DNA from: Halopolyspora algeriensis
GTDB taxonomy: Bacteria; Actinomycetota; Actinomycetes; Mycobacteriales; Pseudonocardiaceae
DNA length: 64,000 bases
Assembly: GCF_003337235.1 (NCBI RefSeq)
Contig: NZ_QPJC01000003.1
Coordinates: forward strand, 161,724 to 225,723
Reading direction: 5' to 3'
Shown: positions 33,780-45,442 of the stretch, one piece after another
Position numbering within the stretch: position 1 is the first letter of the stretch
Layout: the number at the start of each line of letters is the position of its first letter
Notes under the pieces: generated by a model
Told to the model about the DNA's origin: nothing
What the model saw: the letters and a program-made list of their open reading frames with translations, nothing else
The model's database searches: none
Translations under genes and position numbers: made by a program

Positions 33780-35036
33780 TCAATCCGTCACGCGCTCGAC
33801 ATGTGCACCGAGCCCGCGGATGTTGTCCACGAAGTGCGGGTAGCCGCGGTCGATGTGGAAGATGTCGCCCACTTCCGTGACCCCGTCCGCGCACAGGCCG
33901 GCCAGCACCAGCCCCACTCCCGCCCGGATGTCCGAGGCCCACACCGGGGCACTCGAGAGACGCTCCAGGCCGCGCACCACGGCATGATGTCCGTCGGTGC
34001 GCGCGTCCGCCCCCATCCGGACCATCTCCTCGATGAACCGGAAACGCGACTCGAACAGGTTCTCGGTGATCATCGACGTGCCGTCGGCCACGGCGGACAG
34101 CGCCAGCGCCATCGGCTGCAGATCGGTCGGAAACCCGGGAAACGGCAGGGTCACGTAGTCCACGGCATACGGCCGGGACTTCATCACGACACGGAAGCTC
34201 TCGTCGCCGGTACTGACCTCCGCGCCCGCACTGCGCAGCTTCTCCAGCACCAGATTCACATGCTGGGGTTCCACCCCGCGGACGGTGACATCGCCGCGCG
34301 TCGCCGCGGCGGCGAACGCCCAGGTGGCCCCGACGATCCGGTCGCCGATCACGCGGTGCTCGACCGCCTTCAGCGAGGACACACCGTGCACGGTCAGCGT
34401 CGAGGTCCCCGCTCCCTCGATCCGGGCGCCCATCTGCTGCAGCATGACGCACAGGTCGACGATCTCCGGTTCGCGCGCGGCATTGTCGATCACCGTGGTT
34501 CCCTCGGCCAGCACCGAGGCCATCAGAATGTTCTCCGTCGCCCCCACGCTGGGAAAGTCCAACCAGATCTGCGCGCCGCGCAGGTTCTGCGCCTCCGCGA
34601 CCACCGCGCCGTGCTCGATATGACTGGTCGCGCCCAACTGGCGCAGGCCGTTCTGATGCATGTCCAGCGGTCGGACCCCGATCGCATCGCCTCCCGGCAG
34701 AGTCACCACCGCGCGGCGGCACCGGGCGACCAGCGGGCCGAGCACGCACACCGAAGCGCGAAGCCTGGTCATGTGTACCGATACGGCTTCGTGACTGATC
34801 TCGGGCGGGACCGTGATGGTAGTGGTGGCGCCGTCGGTCTCGACCTCGCAACCGAGGCTGCGCAGCACGTCTCCCATCAGGGGGACGTCCAGGATCTCCG
34901 GGCAATTGGTGATCGTGGTCGTGCCCTCGGCCAGCAGTGCTGCGGCCATCAACTTCAGCACGCTGTTCTTCGCGCCGACCACGCCGACCTCGCCGGCAAG
35001 CCGCGTGCCGCCGTGTACCCGGAAGTACTCACTCAC
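33780..35036 (-). CDS. murA: UDP-N-acetylglucosamine 1-carboxyvinyltransferase MurA (Asp117 variant)
   Basis: First committed enzyme of peptidoglycan synthesis, transferring enolpyruvate from PEP to UDP-GlcNAc. 418 residues from GTG 35036, the same length as the mycobacterial protein. Motifs: [31 protein letters not shown], and the active-site loop [13 protein letters not shown]. The residue that is Cys115 in E. coli (the fosfomycin target) is Asp117 here, as in M. tuberculosis, which predicts native fosfomycin resistance. Divergent to the pduO-type gene, the conserved arrangement in actinobacteria. Confidence 0.96.
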   Translation of the reverse strand: MSEYFRVHGGTRLAGEVGVVGAKNSVLKLMAAALLAEGTTTITNCPEILDVPLMGDVLRSLGCEVETDGATTTITVPPEISHEAVSVHMTRLRASVCVLGPLVARCRRAVVTLPGGDAIGVRPLDMHQNGLRQLGATSHIEHGAVVAEAQNLRGAQIWLDFPSVGATENILMASVLAEGTTVIDNAAREPEIVDLCVMLQQMGARIEGAGTSTLTVHGVSSLKAVEHRVIGDRIVGATWAFAAAATRGDVTVRGVEPQHVNLVLEKLRSAGAEVSTGDESFRVVMKSRPYAVDYVTLPFPGFPTDLQPMALALSAVADGTSMITENLFESRFRFIEEMVRMGADARTDGHHAVVRGLERLSSAPVWASDIRAGVGLVLAGLCADGVTEVGDIFHIDRGYPHFVDNIRGLGAHVERVTD

Positions 35037-35156
35037 GGACAACCAGGTTACGGCCGAGGCACGGTCACAGCTGAACGCGGGTTGGGCTGCACAGCGTGAC
35101 CCGAAGTACGCCCGGATGATCGCCACTCCGGTACCGCGACCGCTTAGGCTGGGTCC

Positions 35157-35729
35157 ATGAGTGTCCACCTGACCAAGATCTACACGCGGGCCGGTGACGC
35201 GGGCCAGACGCGCCTGTCGGACAACTCCCGGGTCCACAAGACCGACCCGAGACTGATCGCCTACGCCGACGTGGACGAAACGAACTCCGTACTCGGGGTG
35301 GCCCTGGCCACAGCCACATTCGACGCCGAGATCATCCGTGTTCTCGGTGCCGTCCAAAACGACCTGTTCGACGTGGGCGCCGACCTGGCCACTCCGGTCG
35401 TCGAAGCACCGGAATACCCACCGCTGCGCGTCACCCAGGCCTACATCGACCGCCTCGAGAACTGGTGCGACGAGTACAACGCACAGCTGAGCAAGCTCGA
35501 CTCGTTCATCCTTCCGGGCGGAACCCCCGGCGGTGCGCTGCTGCACCAGGCGCGGTGTGTCGCCCGGCGCGCCGAGCGTGGCGCCTGGGCCCTGCTCGCC
35601 GACGACCCCGAGCGCACCGGTGATCTGCCCGCCAAATACCTCAACCGGCTGTCGGACCTGCTGTTCATCCTGGCCCGCATCGCCAATCCCGGTGGGGACG
35701 TGCTGTGGCGCCCCGGAGGAAACGCCTGA
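35157..35729 (+). CDS. Cob(I)alamin adenosyltransferase, PduO type
   Basis: 190-residue enzyme that adenosylates cob(I)alamin to coenzyme B12, needed by methylmalonyl-CoA mutase. N-terminal ATP motif [19 protein letters not shown], then [12 protein letters not shown], and the C-terminal [25 protein letters not shown] with the conserved Arg/Glu pair. Complete length. Divergent to murA; the stop is followed after eight bases by the 51-bp palindromic element. It fits with the B12 importer and epimerase genes in the window. Confidence 0.95.
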   Translation: MSVHLTKIYTRAGDAGQTRLSDNSRVHKTDPRLIAYADVDETNSVLGVALATATFDAEIIRVLGAVQNDLFDVGADLATPVVEAPEYPPLRVTQAYIDRLENWCDEYNAQLSKLDSFILPGGTPGGALLHQARCVARRAERGAWALLADDPERTGDLPAKYLNRLSDLLFILARIANPGGDVLWRPGGNA

Positions 35730-35737
35730 CAAAAACC

Positions 35738-35788
35738 GAGTGAACGGAACTTTCGCCCGTATAGAAGTAACGAAAGTTCCGTTCACTC
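35738..35788. repeat. 51-bp palindromic repeat element, copy 2 (inverted)
   Basis: Arms 35738-35755 (GAGTGAACGGAACTTTCG) and 35771-35788 identical to copy 1 at 31821-31871; the 15-base loop here is the reverse-complement relative of the loop in copy 1. It lies between the convergent adenosyltransferase and GNAT genes, where it may also serve as a two-way terminator. Confidence 0.85.
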
Positions 35789-35803
35789 CGCTCACTCGGC
35801 GGG

Positions 35804-36280
35804 CTACAGGTTCTTCGCGAAGCAGCGGCTGTCGGGTTCACACCGATACACGCCGAACTTCTCGATCTCGTGGTAACCGGAGGACCGGTACAGCCCGATC
35901 GCCTCCGGCTGACGCAGGCCGGTCTCCAGCAACACCCGGCGGCGGCCCGCCCGCGCCGCAGTGCGCTCCAACTCTGCCAGCATGGCCCGCGCGAGGCCGA
36001 GCCCGCGCGCACGGGGCACGACATACATCCGCTTGAGCTCGGCATCCCCGTCCCGGAAACCCGGCTCGTCGCTCTCGTGAGCCCGCCAGCCACCGGACAC
36101 CATCGGCTGCTCGTGGCGGTAGCCGATCAGGAACAACCCACGAGGTGCCGTGAACTCGTCGATGTCGACCGGAGTGGTGTCCTGCTCCCCGTAGCGCACG
36201 ACGTACTCCTGCTGAACTTCCTCGATCAGACGCTGAGCGTCCGGGTGGTCGTAAGGAACGGTCTCGATCCGCACGAGCAC
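35804..36280 (-). CDS. GNAT-family N-acetyltransferase
   Basis: 158-residue acetyltransferase. The acetyl-CoA motif A is [20 protein letters not shown] (R-x-x-G-x-G type), followed by the [21 protein letters not shown] strand and the YRSSGYHEI motif B. Acceptor unknown. GTG 36280 is the likely start. It follows a second GNAT gene with only three bases between them, so the two form a bicistron of related but not closely similar enzymes. Confidence 0.88.
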   Translation of the reverse strand: MLVRIETVPYDHPDAQRLIEEVQQEYVVRYGEQDTTPVDIDEFTAPRGLFLIGYRHEQPMVSGGWRAHESDEPGFRDGDAELKRMYVVPRARGLGLARAMLAELERTAARAGRRRVLLETGLRQPEAIGLYRSSGYHEIEKFGVYRCEPDSRCFAKNL

Positions 36281-36283
36281 AGC

Positions 36284-36796
36284 CTACGAGACCGAGGATC
36301 GTCGACCGACGTCTTTTTCGAACCAGTGCCGGGCATAGGAATTCTCGTTGTACGCGTCGATCTCCACGTATCCGGCCGAGGCGTAGAGGGCTCTGGCTTC
36401 CTCCAGCTCGGCGGCGGTGTCCAGCCGAACCCTGCTGCAGCCGTACTCGCGGGCGTGCGTCTCCAGCGCCGCCAGCAGCCTCCGGCCCGCTCCCCTGCCG
36501 CGCAGCCTCGGTGAGATCCACATCCGCCGGATCTCGGCGATCCCGCCGCTCTCGGTCCGCAGCGCACCGCAGCCCGCGGTTTCGCCCTCGGCACGTACCA
36601 GCAGGAAGACTCCGTTGGGTGGCACGAAGTCACCGGGGTCCGGTGGCGCAGCCCGGCTCGTGTCGAACCCGCCGGGGAAGCGCTCGTTCAGATCCGCGAC
36701 GTAGCGATCCAGCGCCCAGCGTGCCTCGGGGCTGTCGATCGGCTCGGGTTCGATGGTGATGTCCGGAACCGGCTGTCCAGTCAATGAATCGACCAC
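36284..36796 (-). CDS. GNAT-family N-acetyltransferase
   Basis: About 170 residues. Acetyl-CoA motif RMWISPRLRGRGAGRRLL, then YGCSRVRLDTAAELEEARAL and YASAGYVEIDAYNEN. Start uncertain: GTG 36796 (VVDSLTGQ) is chosen, GTG 36802 or an ATG at 36877 are in frame. It resembles the downstream GNAT in layout (aspartate-proline rich middle, G-x-F-L-L strand) and may be an old tandem duplicate. Confidence 0.82.
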   Translation of the reverse strand: MVDSLTGQPVPDITIEPEPIDSPEARWALDRYVADLNERFPGGFDTSRAAPPDPGDFVPPNGVFLLVRAEGETAGCGALRTESGGIAEIRRMWISPRLRGRGAGRRLLAALETHAREYGCSRVRLDTAAELEEARALYASAGYVEIDAYNENSYARHWFEKDVGRRSSVS

Positions 36797-36860
36797 ACAC
36801 ACAGTCTGCAGCAACTCCCTGCCGAGCCGGAGGAGCCACCCGCACTCGACACGCCCCATC

Positions 36861-36886
36861 CCCAAGCCAAGCCACACACCCTGTTC
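36861..36886 (-). repeat. 26-bp dispersed repeat, copy B (at DUF2550 stop)
   Basis: Second copy of the element at 33753-33778, 24 of 26 bases identical. It begins at the last bases of the DUF2550 gene and runs toward the GNAT start, the same place relative to a stop codon as copy A. Confidence 0.6.
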
Positions 36887-37337
36887 AGCAGGCCCACGGG
36901 GCGGAGGAACCGGGAGGGGCGGATTCGAGCCACGACAGGAATCCGGTCAGCGCGTCCGGGCCCATGGCCACCTCGATGTCGTCCCCGGGGCGGGACAGAT
37001 GCAACACGACCGCCCCGACGGGCATCGTGTACGCCTCGGCCATCGCCGGTTCCCGTCGAGTGACGATCTCCATGTCGCCGCGATTGAACACCCGATTGGG
37101 GCCGGATCGCACACTCAACGCGCGATACCAGGCGAATTCCTCACCCCGGTAGCGTGCGACCCCCAGATGCCAGCCACGTCCGGGCTCCTCCCGGTAGGCT
37201 CGCAGAGCGACGTCGATCCCGCCCGTCCGCAATTGCCGCAACCGCCGCCACGCGAGCAGCAATGTGCCGAGTCCGAGCAGGAGCGCAGCGATCAGCAGCG
37301 TGGCGATCACTGCGTACCACACGACCGGCGCCCCCAT
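36885..37337 (-). CDS. DUF2550 membrane protein next to atpC
   Basis: 150 residues: one N-terminal helix (VWYAVIATLLIAALLLGLGT), a basic boundary (RRLRQL), and a cytosolic beta-rich domain (WHLGVARYRGEEFAWYRA, FNRGDMEIV, AVVLHLSRPGDDIEVAM). DUF2550 members follow atpC throughout actinobacteria (Rv1312 in M. tuberculosis), which suggests a role tied to the ATP synthase or the membrane, not yet known. It starts 12 bp after the atpC stop. Confidence 0.9.
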   Translation of the reverse strand: MGAPVVWYAVIATLLIAALLLGLGTLLLAWRRLRQLRTGGIDVALRAYREEPGRGWHLGVARYRGEEFAWYRALSVRSGPNRVFNRGDMEIVTRREPAMAEAYTMPVGAVVLHLSRPGDDIEVAMGPDALTGFLSWLESAPPGSSAPWAC

Positions 37338-37349
37338 CCGTGCGGGCCG

Positions 37350-37715
37350 TCAGACCGACTGGCCGGCCACCCGAAGTCGGGTCCTCGCCCGCGTTCGGGC
37401 TTGCTCGTCTGCACCCTCGGCTTCCTGGCGCGCCCGAGCGATGTCGATCTCGTGCGCCAGCTCCGCCGACTCGGCCAGAATGCTGACCACTTCGTCGGTG
37501 ACCGACAGAAAGCCGCCGTGCACCGCAGCGGTCACGGTCTCGTGGTCGGGAGTGGTGATCGTGACGACCCCGCCCTCGACCAATTGGCCGAGCAACGGCT
37601 CGTGCCCGGGCAGGATACCGATCTCACCCTCGGTCGTCTGAGCCACAACGGTGGTCGCTTCACCAGACCACAGCCGGCGCTCCACAGCGACCAGTTGCAC
37701 GGACATGTTGGCCAC
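37350..37715 (-). CDS. atpC: ATP synthase F1 epsilon subunit
   Basis: 121 residues from GTG 37715 with GAAGGAG upstream. N-terminal beta sandwich ([32 protein letters not shown]) and a C-terminal helical part ([12 protein letters not shown]). The second helix is short compared with E. coli epsilon, as in other actinobacteria. It is separated from atpD by an unusual 226 bp spacer with a hairpin. Confidence 0.94.
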   Translation of the reverse strand: MANMSVQLVAVERRLWSGEATTVVAQTTEGEIGILPGHEPLLGQLVEGGVVTITTPDHETVTAAVHGGFLSVTDEVVSILAESAELAHEIDIARARQEAEGADEQARTRARTRLRVAGQSV

Positions 37716-37837
37716 GCGCGTCTCCTTCGTCGGGTGTGTGGGTCAGTCTATCCAATGCTTTCCGGAGCGGCCGTGGCCCCTTACAGCGGCAAGTGGGCCA
37801 CTTCCACGCGGAAACCACCCACCGCCGCATATGACGA

Positions 37838-37865
37838 GGGCCGGGATCACATCGGATCCCGGCTC
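37838..37865 (-). terminator. Hairpin between atpD and atpC
   Basis: GCCGGGATC (37840-37848) pairs with GATCCCGGC (37855-37863) around a six-base loop, with two more pairs outside. It lies 76 bp after the atpD stop and 122 bp before atpC. It could be a partial terminator or mRNA-processing site that lowers epsilon output. Confidence 0.6.
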
Positions 37866-37941
37866 CCGTCGAACCCGTCAGAAGCGGGCACCTGCTCCGA
37901 CTCCTGTTCCGTGCCCCGCCTTGCGGCAGGGCACGAACGGG

Positions 37942-40300
<2,359 letters not shown>

Positions 40301-40310
40301 GACTACCCGG

Positions 40311-41963
40311 TCACTTCTTGTCGTCCTGGGCGGGGCGGTTGACCTTCACGGTCTCCTGGCCCACCTCGCCCGCGTTCAGGGCCTGCGCCTGGTGCTCCTC
40401 CGAACCGGCCTCGGAGCTGTGGGAAGCGGTGAACTGCTTCTTGAACTCCTCCACCGACTCGACGATCGTCTTCTCGGCGTCGTCGGAGAGCTTCTTGCTC
40501 TCCACGATGTCCTTGAGCACCGTCTCGTGATTGCGACGCAGGTAAGCACGGAACTCGGTCTCGAAGCGACGCACATCGTCGACGTCCAGCGTGTCCAGGT
40601 ACCCCTTGGTGCCCAAGTACAGCGAGACGACCTCCTCCTCGACGGGGAGCGGTTCACCCTCGCCCTGCTTGAGGACCTCCATGATCCGGGCACCCCGGTC
40701 GAGCTGGGCCTTCGACGCGGCATCCAGGTCGGAGGCGAACGCCGAGAACGCCTCCAGTTCGCGGAACTGCGCCAGGTCGATCTTCAGCGAGCCGGTGACA
40801 GTCTTCATGGCCTTGATCTGCGCCGAACCACCGACACGGGACACCGAGGTACCGACGTCGATCGCCGGGCGCTGGCCCGCGTTGAACAGGTCGGACTGCA
40901 GGAAGCACTGCCCGTCGGTGATGGAGATGACGTTGGTCGGGATGTAGGCCGACACGTCGTTGGCCTTGGTCTCGATGATCGGCAGGCCGGTCATCGATCC
41001 TCCGCCGATGTCGTCGGAGAGCTTCGCGCAGCGCTCCAGCAGGCGGGAGTGCAGGTAGAACACGTCACCGGGGTAGGCCTCACGGCCCGGCGGGCGCCGC
41101 AGCAGCAGCGAGATCGCACGGTAGGCATCGGCCTGCTTGGTCAGGTCGTCGAAGACGACCAGGACGTGCTTGCCGTCGTACATCCAGTGCTGCCCCAGGG
41201 CGGACCCGGCGTAGGGGGCCAGCCACTTCAGGCCGGGCGAGTCCGCGGCAGGGGCGGCGACGATGGTGGTGTACTCCATCGCACCCGCGTCCTCCAGGCG
41301 GCGCTTGACACCGGCGATCGTCGAACCCTTCTGGCCGACCGCGACGTAGACGCAGCGCACCTGCTTCTCGGGGTCGCCGCTGTCCCAGTTGCCCTTCTGG
41401 TTGATGATCGTGTCGACCGCGACCGTGGTCTTCCCGGTCTTGCGGTCACCGATGATCAACTGACGCTGACCGCGGCCGATGGGGGTCATCGAGTCGATGG
41501 CCTTGATCCCGGTCTGCAGCGGCTCGTTGACCTCCTGGCGCTGGACCACCGAGGCGGCCTGCAGCTCCAGCTCACGCTGGCCGTCGGCGGCCACGTCGCC
41601 GAGGCCGTCCATGGGCTCGCCCAGCGGGTTGACCACGCGGCCCAGGAAGCCGTCGCCCACCGGCACCGAACTCACCCGGCCGGTGCGCCGGACTTCCTGG
41701 CCCTCCTCGATGGAGTCGGACTCACCGAGGATGACCGCACCGATGGACTGGGCGTCGAGGTTCATCGCGACGCCGTAGACGCCACCCGGGAATTCGAGCA
41801 GCTCCTCCGTCATGACCGAAGGCAAGCCCTCGACATGGGCGATGCCGTCACCGGTATCGGTGACGACGCCGACCTCCTCGCGGCTGACCTCCGGGGAGTA
41901 GCTGGAGACGTATTTCTCGATCGCACTGCGGATCTCGTCCGACGAGATCGTCAGCTCCGCCAT
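40311..41963 (-). CDS. atpA: ATP synthase F1 alpha subunit
   Basis: 550-residue non-catalytic nucleotide-binding subunit. P-loop [13 protein letters not shown], the [14 protein letters not shown] strand, arginine finger region [15 protein letters not shown]. It is about 35 residues longer than the E. coli protein at the C-terminus, with a polar tail; mycobacterial alpha carries a comparable C-terminal extension that suppresses ATP hydrolysis. Confidence 0.97.
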   Translation of the reverse strand: MAELTISSDEIRSAIEKYVSSYSPEVSREEVGVVTDTGDGIAHVEGLPSVMTEELLEFPGGVYGVAMNLDAQSIGAVILGESDSIEEGQEVRRTGRVSSVPVGDGFLGRVVNPLGEPMDGLGDVAADGQRELELQAASVVQRQEVNEPLQTGIKAIDSMTPIGRGQRQLIIGDRKTGKTTVAVDTIINQKGNWDSGDPEKQVRCVYVAVGQKGSTIAGVKRRLEDAGAMEYTTIVAAPAADSPGLKWLAPYAGSALGQHWMYDGKHVLVVFDDLTKQADAYRAISLLLRRPPGREAYPGDVFYLHSRLLERCAKLSDDIGGGSMTGLPIIETKANDVSAYIPTNVISITDGQCFLQSDLFNAGQRPAIDVGTSVSRVGGSAQIKAMKTVTGSLKIDLAQFRELEAFSAFASDLDAASKAQLDRGARIMEVLKQGEGEPLPVEEEVVSLYLGTKGYLDTLDVDDVRRFETEFRAYLRRNHETVLKDIVESKKLSDDAEKTIVESVEEFKKQFTASHSSEAGSEEHQAQALNAGEVGQETVKVNRPAQDDKK

Positions 41964-42024
41964 GTCTCGTTCCTGCTCTCGGTTCGTTGTTCGCTAAGGG
42001 AGTGGGGCAGTTCGGTCTGCGACG

Positions 42025-42855
42025 TCAGTGTCCGAGATTGCTCCGCAGAGCTTGCAGACGTCCTGCCGTGCTGCCGTCGATGACCTCGTCACCGATCCGG
42101 ATCACCAGCCCACCTCCGAGCTCGGGATCCACCTCCAGGTGGATTGTGATGGGCCGCGAGTAGATCCGCTGCAGCGTGGCCGCGAGCCGCTCCTGCTGGG
42201 CATCGGTGAGCGCCATCGCCGAGCGGACGTGGGCCACCGACCGTTCCCGCCGCCGCGCCGACAGCTCGGCCAGCTCTTCCAAGCCCTCACTGACATGTTG
42301 CCCGTGCGAGCGGGACACGAGCTGGCGAACCAGGCTCTGTGTGACCGATTCAACTTTGCCGTCGATGAGCTGGTCCGCAACCGCGGCCTTGCCGTCGGAG
42401 TCCGCCGTCGGATCCGACAGCAGACGCTCCAACTCCGGCTGCGCACCGATGATCCGACCCAGCCGGAACAGCTCGTCCTCGACCGCATCGAGCCGGCCGG
42501 CCCGCTCGGCCTGCACCAGCAGGGCGGTCCGAGCCAGTCGCTCCAGTCCGCGGACCAGGTCGCCGGGATTCGACCAGCGGGATCCCACGGCCTCGACCAC
42601 GACCGGCAGAGCCCGTGCGCCGAGCCGTTCCGCCAGCAGCTCCCGGGCCAGGTCCTGCCTGGATCCCGGGGCCGTGGAGGTGTCGGCGAGCGCACGCCGC
42701 AGCGTGGACTCGCCGGACAGCAGCGCGGCCACGTTGAACAGCTCGTCGGCGAGCCCGGTGATCTCCGCGGGACTTGCTCCATCAGTGGCCTGGAGCAACT
42801 GCAGCTCGGTGGCTGCCAGCGCGTCGCGACTCGCGGCGTTCACGAGAGTGCTCAA
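42025..42855 (-). CDS. atpH: ATP synthase delta subunit
   Basis: 276-residue peripheral-stalk protein. N-terminal helical bundle ([12 protein letters not shown] onward) and C-terminal [20 protein letters not shown] then [20 protein letters not shown], the delta-family end. About 100 residues longer than E. coli delta, with an inserted helical region, as usual in actinobacteria; mycobacteria instead carry a b-delta fusion. It starts 119 bp after atpF rather than overlapping it. Confidence 0.94.
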   Translation of the reverse strand: MSTLVNAASRDALAATELQLLQATDGASPAEITGLADELFNVAALLSGESTLRRALADTSTAPGSRQDLARELLAERLGARALPVVVEAVGSRWSNPGDLVRGLERLARTALLVQAERAGRLDAVEDELFRLGRIIGAQPELERLLSDPTADSDGKAAVADQLIDGKVESVTQSLVRQLVSRSHGQHVSEGLEELAELSARRRERSVAHVRSAMALTDAQQERLAATLQRIYSRPITIHLEVDPELGGGLVIRIGDEVIDGSTAGRLQALRSNLGH

Positions 42856-42974
42856 CTCTCAGCCTTCCTCTCCGGGCCCTTCCTTCGCAAGGCCCAACCC
42901 AATGGGCAACAGCTCTGCCGGCCCCGGCTTTGCTCGGACCATCGGTCTGCGGAGCCCTTGTAGACCCTGTTCGA

Positions 42975-43535
42975 TTACGACGAGGTCGATCCGGACGGGG
43001 CGGAAGTGGCTTCCAGCTCGTCGAGGAACCGGTCCACGGTTCCGCGACGACGAGTCTCGTCCTCGAGGGACTCCCCGACCACGCGACTCGCCAGGTCCAC
43101 GGCTTGACGCCCCAGGTCCGCGCGCAGCTCCGCCACGATCTGGGATCGCTGAGCGGCGAGCTGAGCCTGACCCTGGTTGACGATCCGGTCGGACTCGGCC
43201 TGCGCCTGGGCCCGCATCTCCTCGACGATCTGCTGACCTTCGGCACGGGCGTCGTCACGGATCCGAGCAGCCTCGGAGCGGGCCTCTGCCAACTGCTCCT
43301 TGTACTGCTCCAAGGTGCGCTGAGCCTCGGCCTGGGCCTCTTCCGCTCGCGCGATCCCGCCTTCGATCCGCTGGCTGCGCTCCTGGTAGATCTTCTCGAA
43401 GCGCGGCACAACGTACTTGTGGACGAAGAAGTACAGGATCGCGAACGAGATCAGACCGATGATGGTCTCGGGAATGTGCGGGAACAGGGGGTTGGGTCCT
43501 CCCTGGGCCAGCACCGTGGTGTTCTCGTTCAACAC
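42975..43535 (-). CDS. atpF: ATP synthase Fo b subunit
   Basis: 186 residues: one membrane helix ([20 protein letters not shown]), then a long Glu/Ala/Arg-rich helix that dimerises as the peripheral stalk. Start ATG 43535, 27 bp after atpE. The last ~20 residues are a Ser/Thr-rich tail. Confidence 0.95.
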   Translation of the reverse strand: MLNENTTVLAQGGPNPLFPHIPETIIGLISFAILYFFVHKYVVPRFEKIYQERSQRIEGGIARAEEAQAEAQRTLEQYKEQLAEARSEAARIRDDARAEGQQIVEEMRAQAQAESDRIVNQGQAQLAAQRSQIVAELRADLGRQAVDLASRVVGESLEDETRRRGTVDRFLDELEATSAPSGSTSS

Positions 43536-43562
43536 GATCTCTCCTCGCTCAACCGGACTGGA

Positions 43563-43769
43563 TCACTGGAAGACGAATGCCAGCACCAGACCGAAGATCG
43601 CCAGCGCCTCGGCCAGCGCGAAGCCCAGGATCGCGATGCCCTGGAGCACGCCGCGAGCCTCCGGCTGGCGGGCGGTGCCGTTGATGAAGGCGGCGAAGAT
43701 CAGGCCGATACCGATACCGGGGCCGATGGCCGAGAGACCGTAGCCAAGAATGGCAATGTTGCCTTCCAC
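43563..43769 (-). CDS. atpE: ATP synthase Fo c subunit
   Basis: 68-residue hairpin of two helices with the R-Q-P loop ([10 protein letters not shown]). The proton-binding carboxylate is Glu54 in [13 protein letters not shown]. The neighbours of Glu54 are nonpolar (Ala55), which favours H+ over Na+ coupling. ATG 43769 with GGAAG upstream. Confidence 0.96.
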   Translation of the reverse strand: MEGNIAILGYGLSAIGPGIGIGLIFAAFINGTARQPEARGVLQGIAILGFALAEALAIFGLVLAFVFQ

Positions 43770-43819
43770 CGTGAATGCTTCCTTTCACTCGGTCCGCACA
43801 GGTTGCGGATCGGGTCGTG

Positions 43820-44602
43820 TCAGTGCTCCTCCGCCACGGCACCGCCGATGTAGCTGGCGGTGAGCATGGTGAAGATGTAGGCCTGCAGGAACTGGATCAC
43901 CAACTCGAAGAACATCAGGACGATGCTCAGAATCAGGGCAAGTGGCCCGGCCACCATGCCCAGAACACCGCCGTGCAGCAGCAAGTACTCGCCGCCCAAG
44001 ATGAACACCAGCAGGACGAGGTGACCCGCGAACATGTTGGCGAACAGTCGCAGGGACAGCGTCAACGGCCGCACCAGGATGTTCGAAATGAACTCGAGAG
44101 GGGTCACCAGCGGCCGAATCCAACCGGGAACGCCGGGCGGCCAGGTCTGGTGCTTGAGGTAACCGACCGCACCGTGCCGCGCGAAGCCCGCACCGTTGTA
44201 AACCAGCCAGACGATGAGCGCGATCCCGTAGGGAACACCGGGATTCGACATGGTCGGAAGCTGCAAGAACGGCACGAACCCGAAGACGTTGTTCACCAGG
44301 ATGAAGGTGAACACGGTGACCAGCAGCGGCAGGTAAGGACGGAGATCCTTACCCCCGATCATGTCGCGACCGATGCTGTTGCGGACGAAGTCGTACGTGC
44401 TCTCCGCGGCGAACTGCATCTTGCCGGGCACGAGCGAGGACTTGCGCAGGGCTGCCCAGAAGAAGACGCCGACGATGATGATCGACAGAACCAGCAGCAC
44501 CATCGGTTTGGTGATCCCGGCCACGATCGGCGGGAAGTCGAAACTGCCGACTCCGGGGGGTTGGAATTCCCCTCCGTCAGCAGCCAGCACCGGTGTGCTC
44601 AC
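43820..44602 (-). CDS. atpB: ATP synthase Fo a subunit
   Basis: 260 residues. The essential Arg of the half-channel lies in PLTLSLRLFANMFAGHLVLL; the helices before it include FTFILVNNVFGFVPFLQLP. A C-terminal helix pair (VMFFELVIQFLQAYIFTMLT) completes the channel. First of the eight structural genes in the order atpB-E-F-H-A-G-D-C. Confidence 0.96.
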   Translation of the reverse strand: MSTPVLAADGGEFQPPGVGSFDFPPIVAGITKPMVLLVLSIIIVGVFFWAALRKSSLVPGKMQFAAESTYDFVRNSIGRDMIGGKDLRPYLPLLVTVFTFILVNNVFGFVPFLQLPTMSNPGVPYGIALIVWLVYNGAGFARHGAVGYLKHQTWPPGVPGWIRPLVTPLEFISNILVRPLTLSLRLFANMFAGHLVLLVFILGGEYLLLHGGVLGMVAGPLALILSIVLMFFELVIQFLQAYIFTMLTASYIGGAVAEEH

Positions 44603-44677
44603 CTGGGCTCCTTCCGGTTCTCCCGAAGTGCTGCCCCGGACTGACCCGGAGCCACACCTTCGAGGGAATCTTCACGA

Positions 44678-44905
44678 TCAGGACTTAACGTACCTGACGT
44701 ACACCAGGTACACGGAAGCGGCCCCACCTCCGACAAGCCCCAGAGGCAGGAACAGGGTCGTACCCAGCCACTCGTCCAGTCCCCATCCGACCAGGCCGTA
44801 GAACAGCGGACCCGAGAGCATGTAAGCCACAGCGGTCCACGGATCTGCCCGCCGATCATGGCCATTGTCGCCGTGATCAGGGGTTTTGCCGGACGAGGCG
44901 TTCAT
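44678..44905 (-). CDS. AtpZ-like small membrane protein
   Basis: 75 residues: a polar, charged N-terminus (GKTPDHGDNGHDRRADPW) then two helices (AVAYMLSGPLFYGLVGWGLD and LFLPLGLVGGGAASVYLVYV). Layout and location before atpB match AtpZ, which with AtpI helps magnesium supply or assembly of Fo. 75 bp upstream of atpB, 23 bp after atpI. Confidence 0.82.
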   Translation of the reverse strand: MNASSGKTPDHGDNGHDRRADPWTAVAYMLSGPLFYGLVGWGLDEWLGTTLFLPLGLVGGGAASVYLVYVRYVKS

Positions 44906-44928
44906 TGCAGCCGCAGGTTACCAGCCGG

Positions 44929-45432
44929 TTATTCGGCACCTGAACCCGCACCGGCCGCGATATCGCTGGGTACAGGCGTGACGGTGGCCACCCGCCCCCG
45001 CAGGAAGCCGACGAGCTCGCCACCGGTCCACACCGCCGCCGCCGCCAGGATCGACAGGGCGAACGCGTGGATGTCGAACCACGCGGTCTCGCGCACCACG
45101 AGCAGCAGCGTCAGCAGCACCACGAACTTGCCGCAGTAGCCGCCGATGGCCGCCGCCATCACCGTGCCCGGCTGCGCTCGCGCCGTCCACCGCATCACCG
45201 CGATGTTGAACCAGCAGCAGGCGATCACCAGCAACGCCCCGGAAACGGCACCGACAGCCCCCGCGAGGCCGGCAGGCACCGCAGCGATCAGGACGGCGAC
45301 CAGACCCACCACCAGGGTCGACCACAGCGCGGGCCGCAGCATCGCCGTCGCGAGCCGAAGCACCGTGGTTTCGGTGGTCTCCGTGCCGGGGTCGATCGTC
45401 TCGGGCAGAAGCCGCCCGGTGGAAGAATTCAT
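44929..45432 (-). CDS. atpI: AtpI-like ATP synthase assembly protein
   Basis: 167 residues from ATG 45432 with four helices (LWSTLVVGLVAVLIAAVPAG, VSGALLVIACCWFNIAVMR, FVVLLTLLLVVRE and AFALSILAAAAVWTGGEL). It resembles the actinobacterial AtpI/Rv1303 proteins that aid c-ring assembly. The last residues are acidic and polar. It starts 10 bp after wecA, so wecA and the atp genes are probably one transcript. Confidence 0.85.
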   Translation of the reverse strand: MNSSTGRLLPETIDPGTETTETTVLRLATAMLRPALWSTLVVGLVAVLIAAVPAGLAGAVGAVSGALLVIACCWFNIAVMRWTARAQPGTVMAAAIGGYCGKFVVLLTLLLVVRETAWFDIHAFALSILAAAAVWTGGELVGFLRGRVATVTPVPSDIAAGAGSGAE

Positions 45433-45442
45433 CTGGCTCTCG

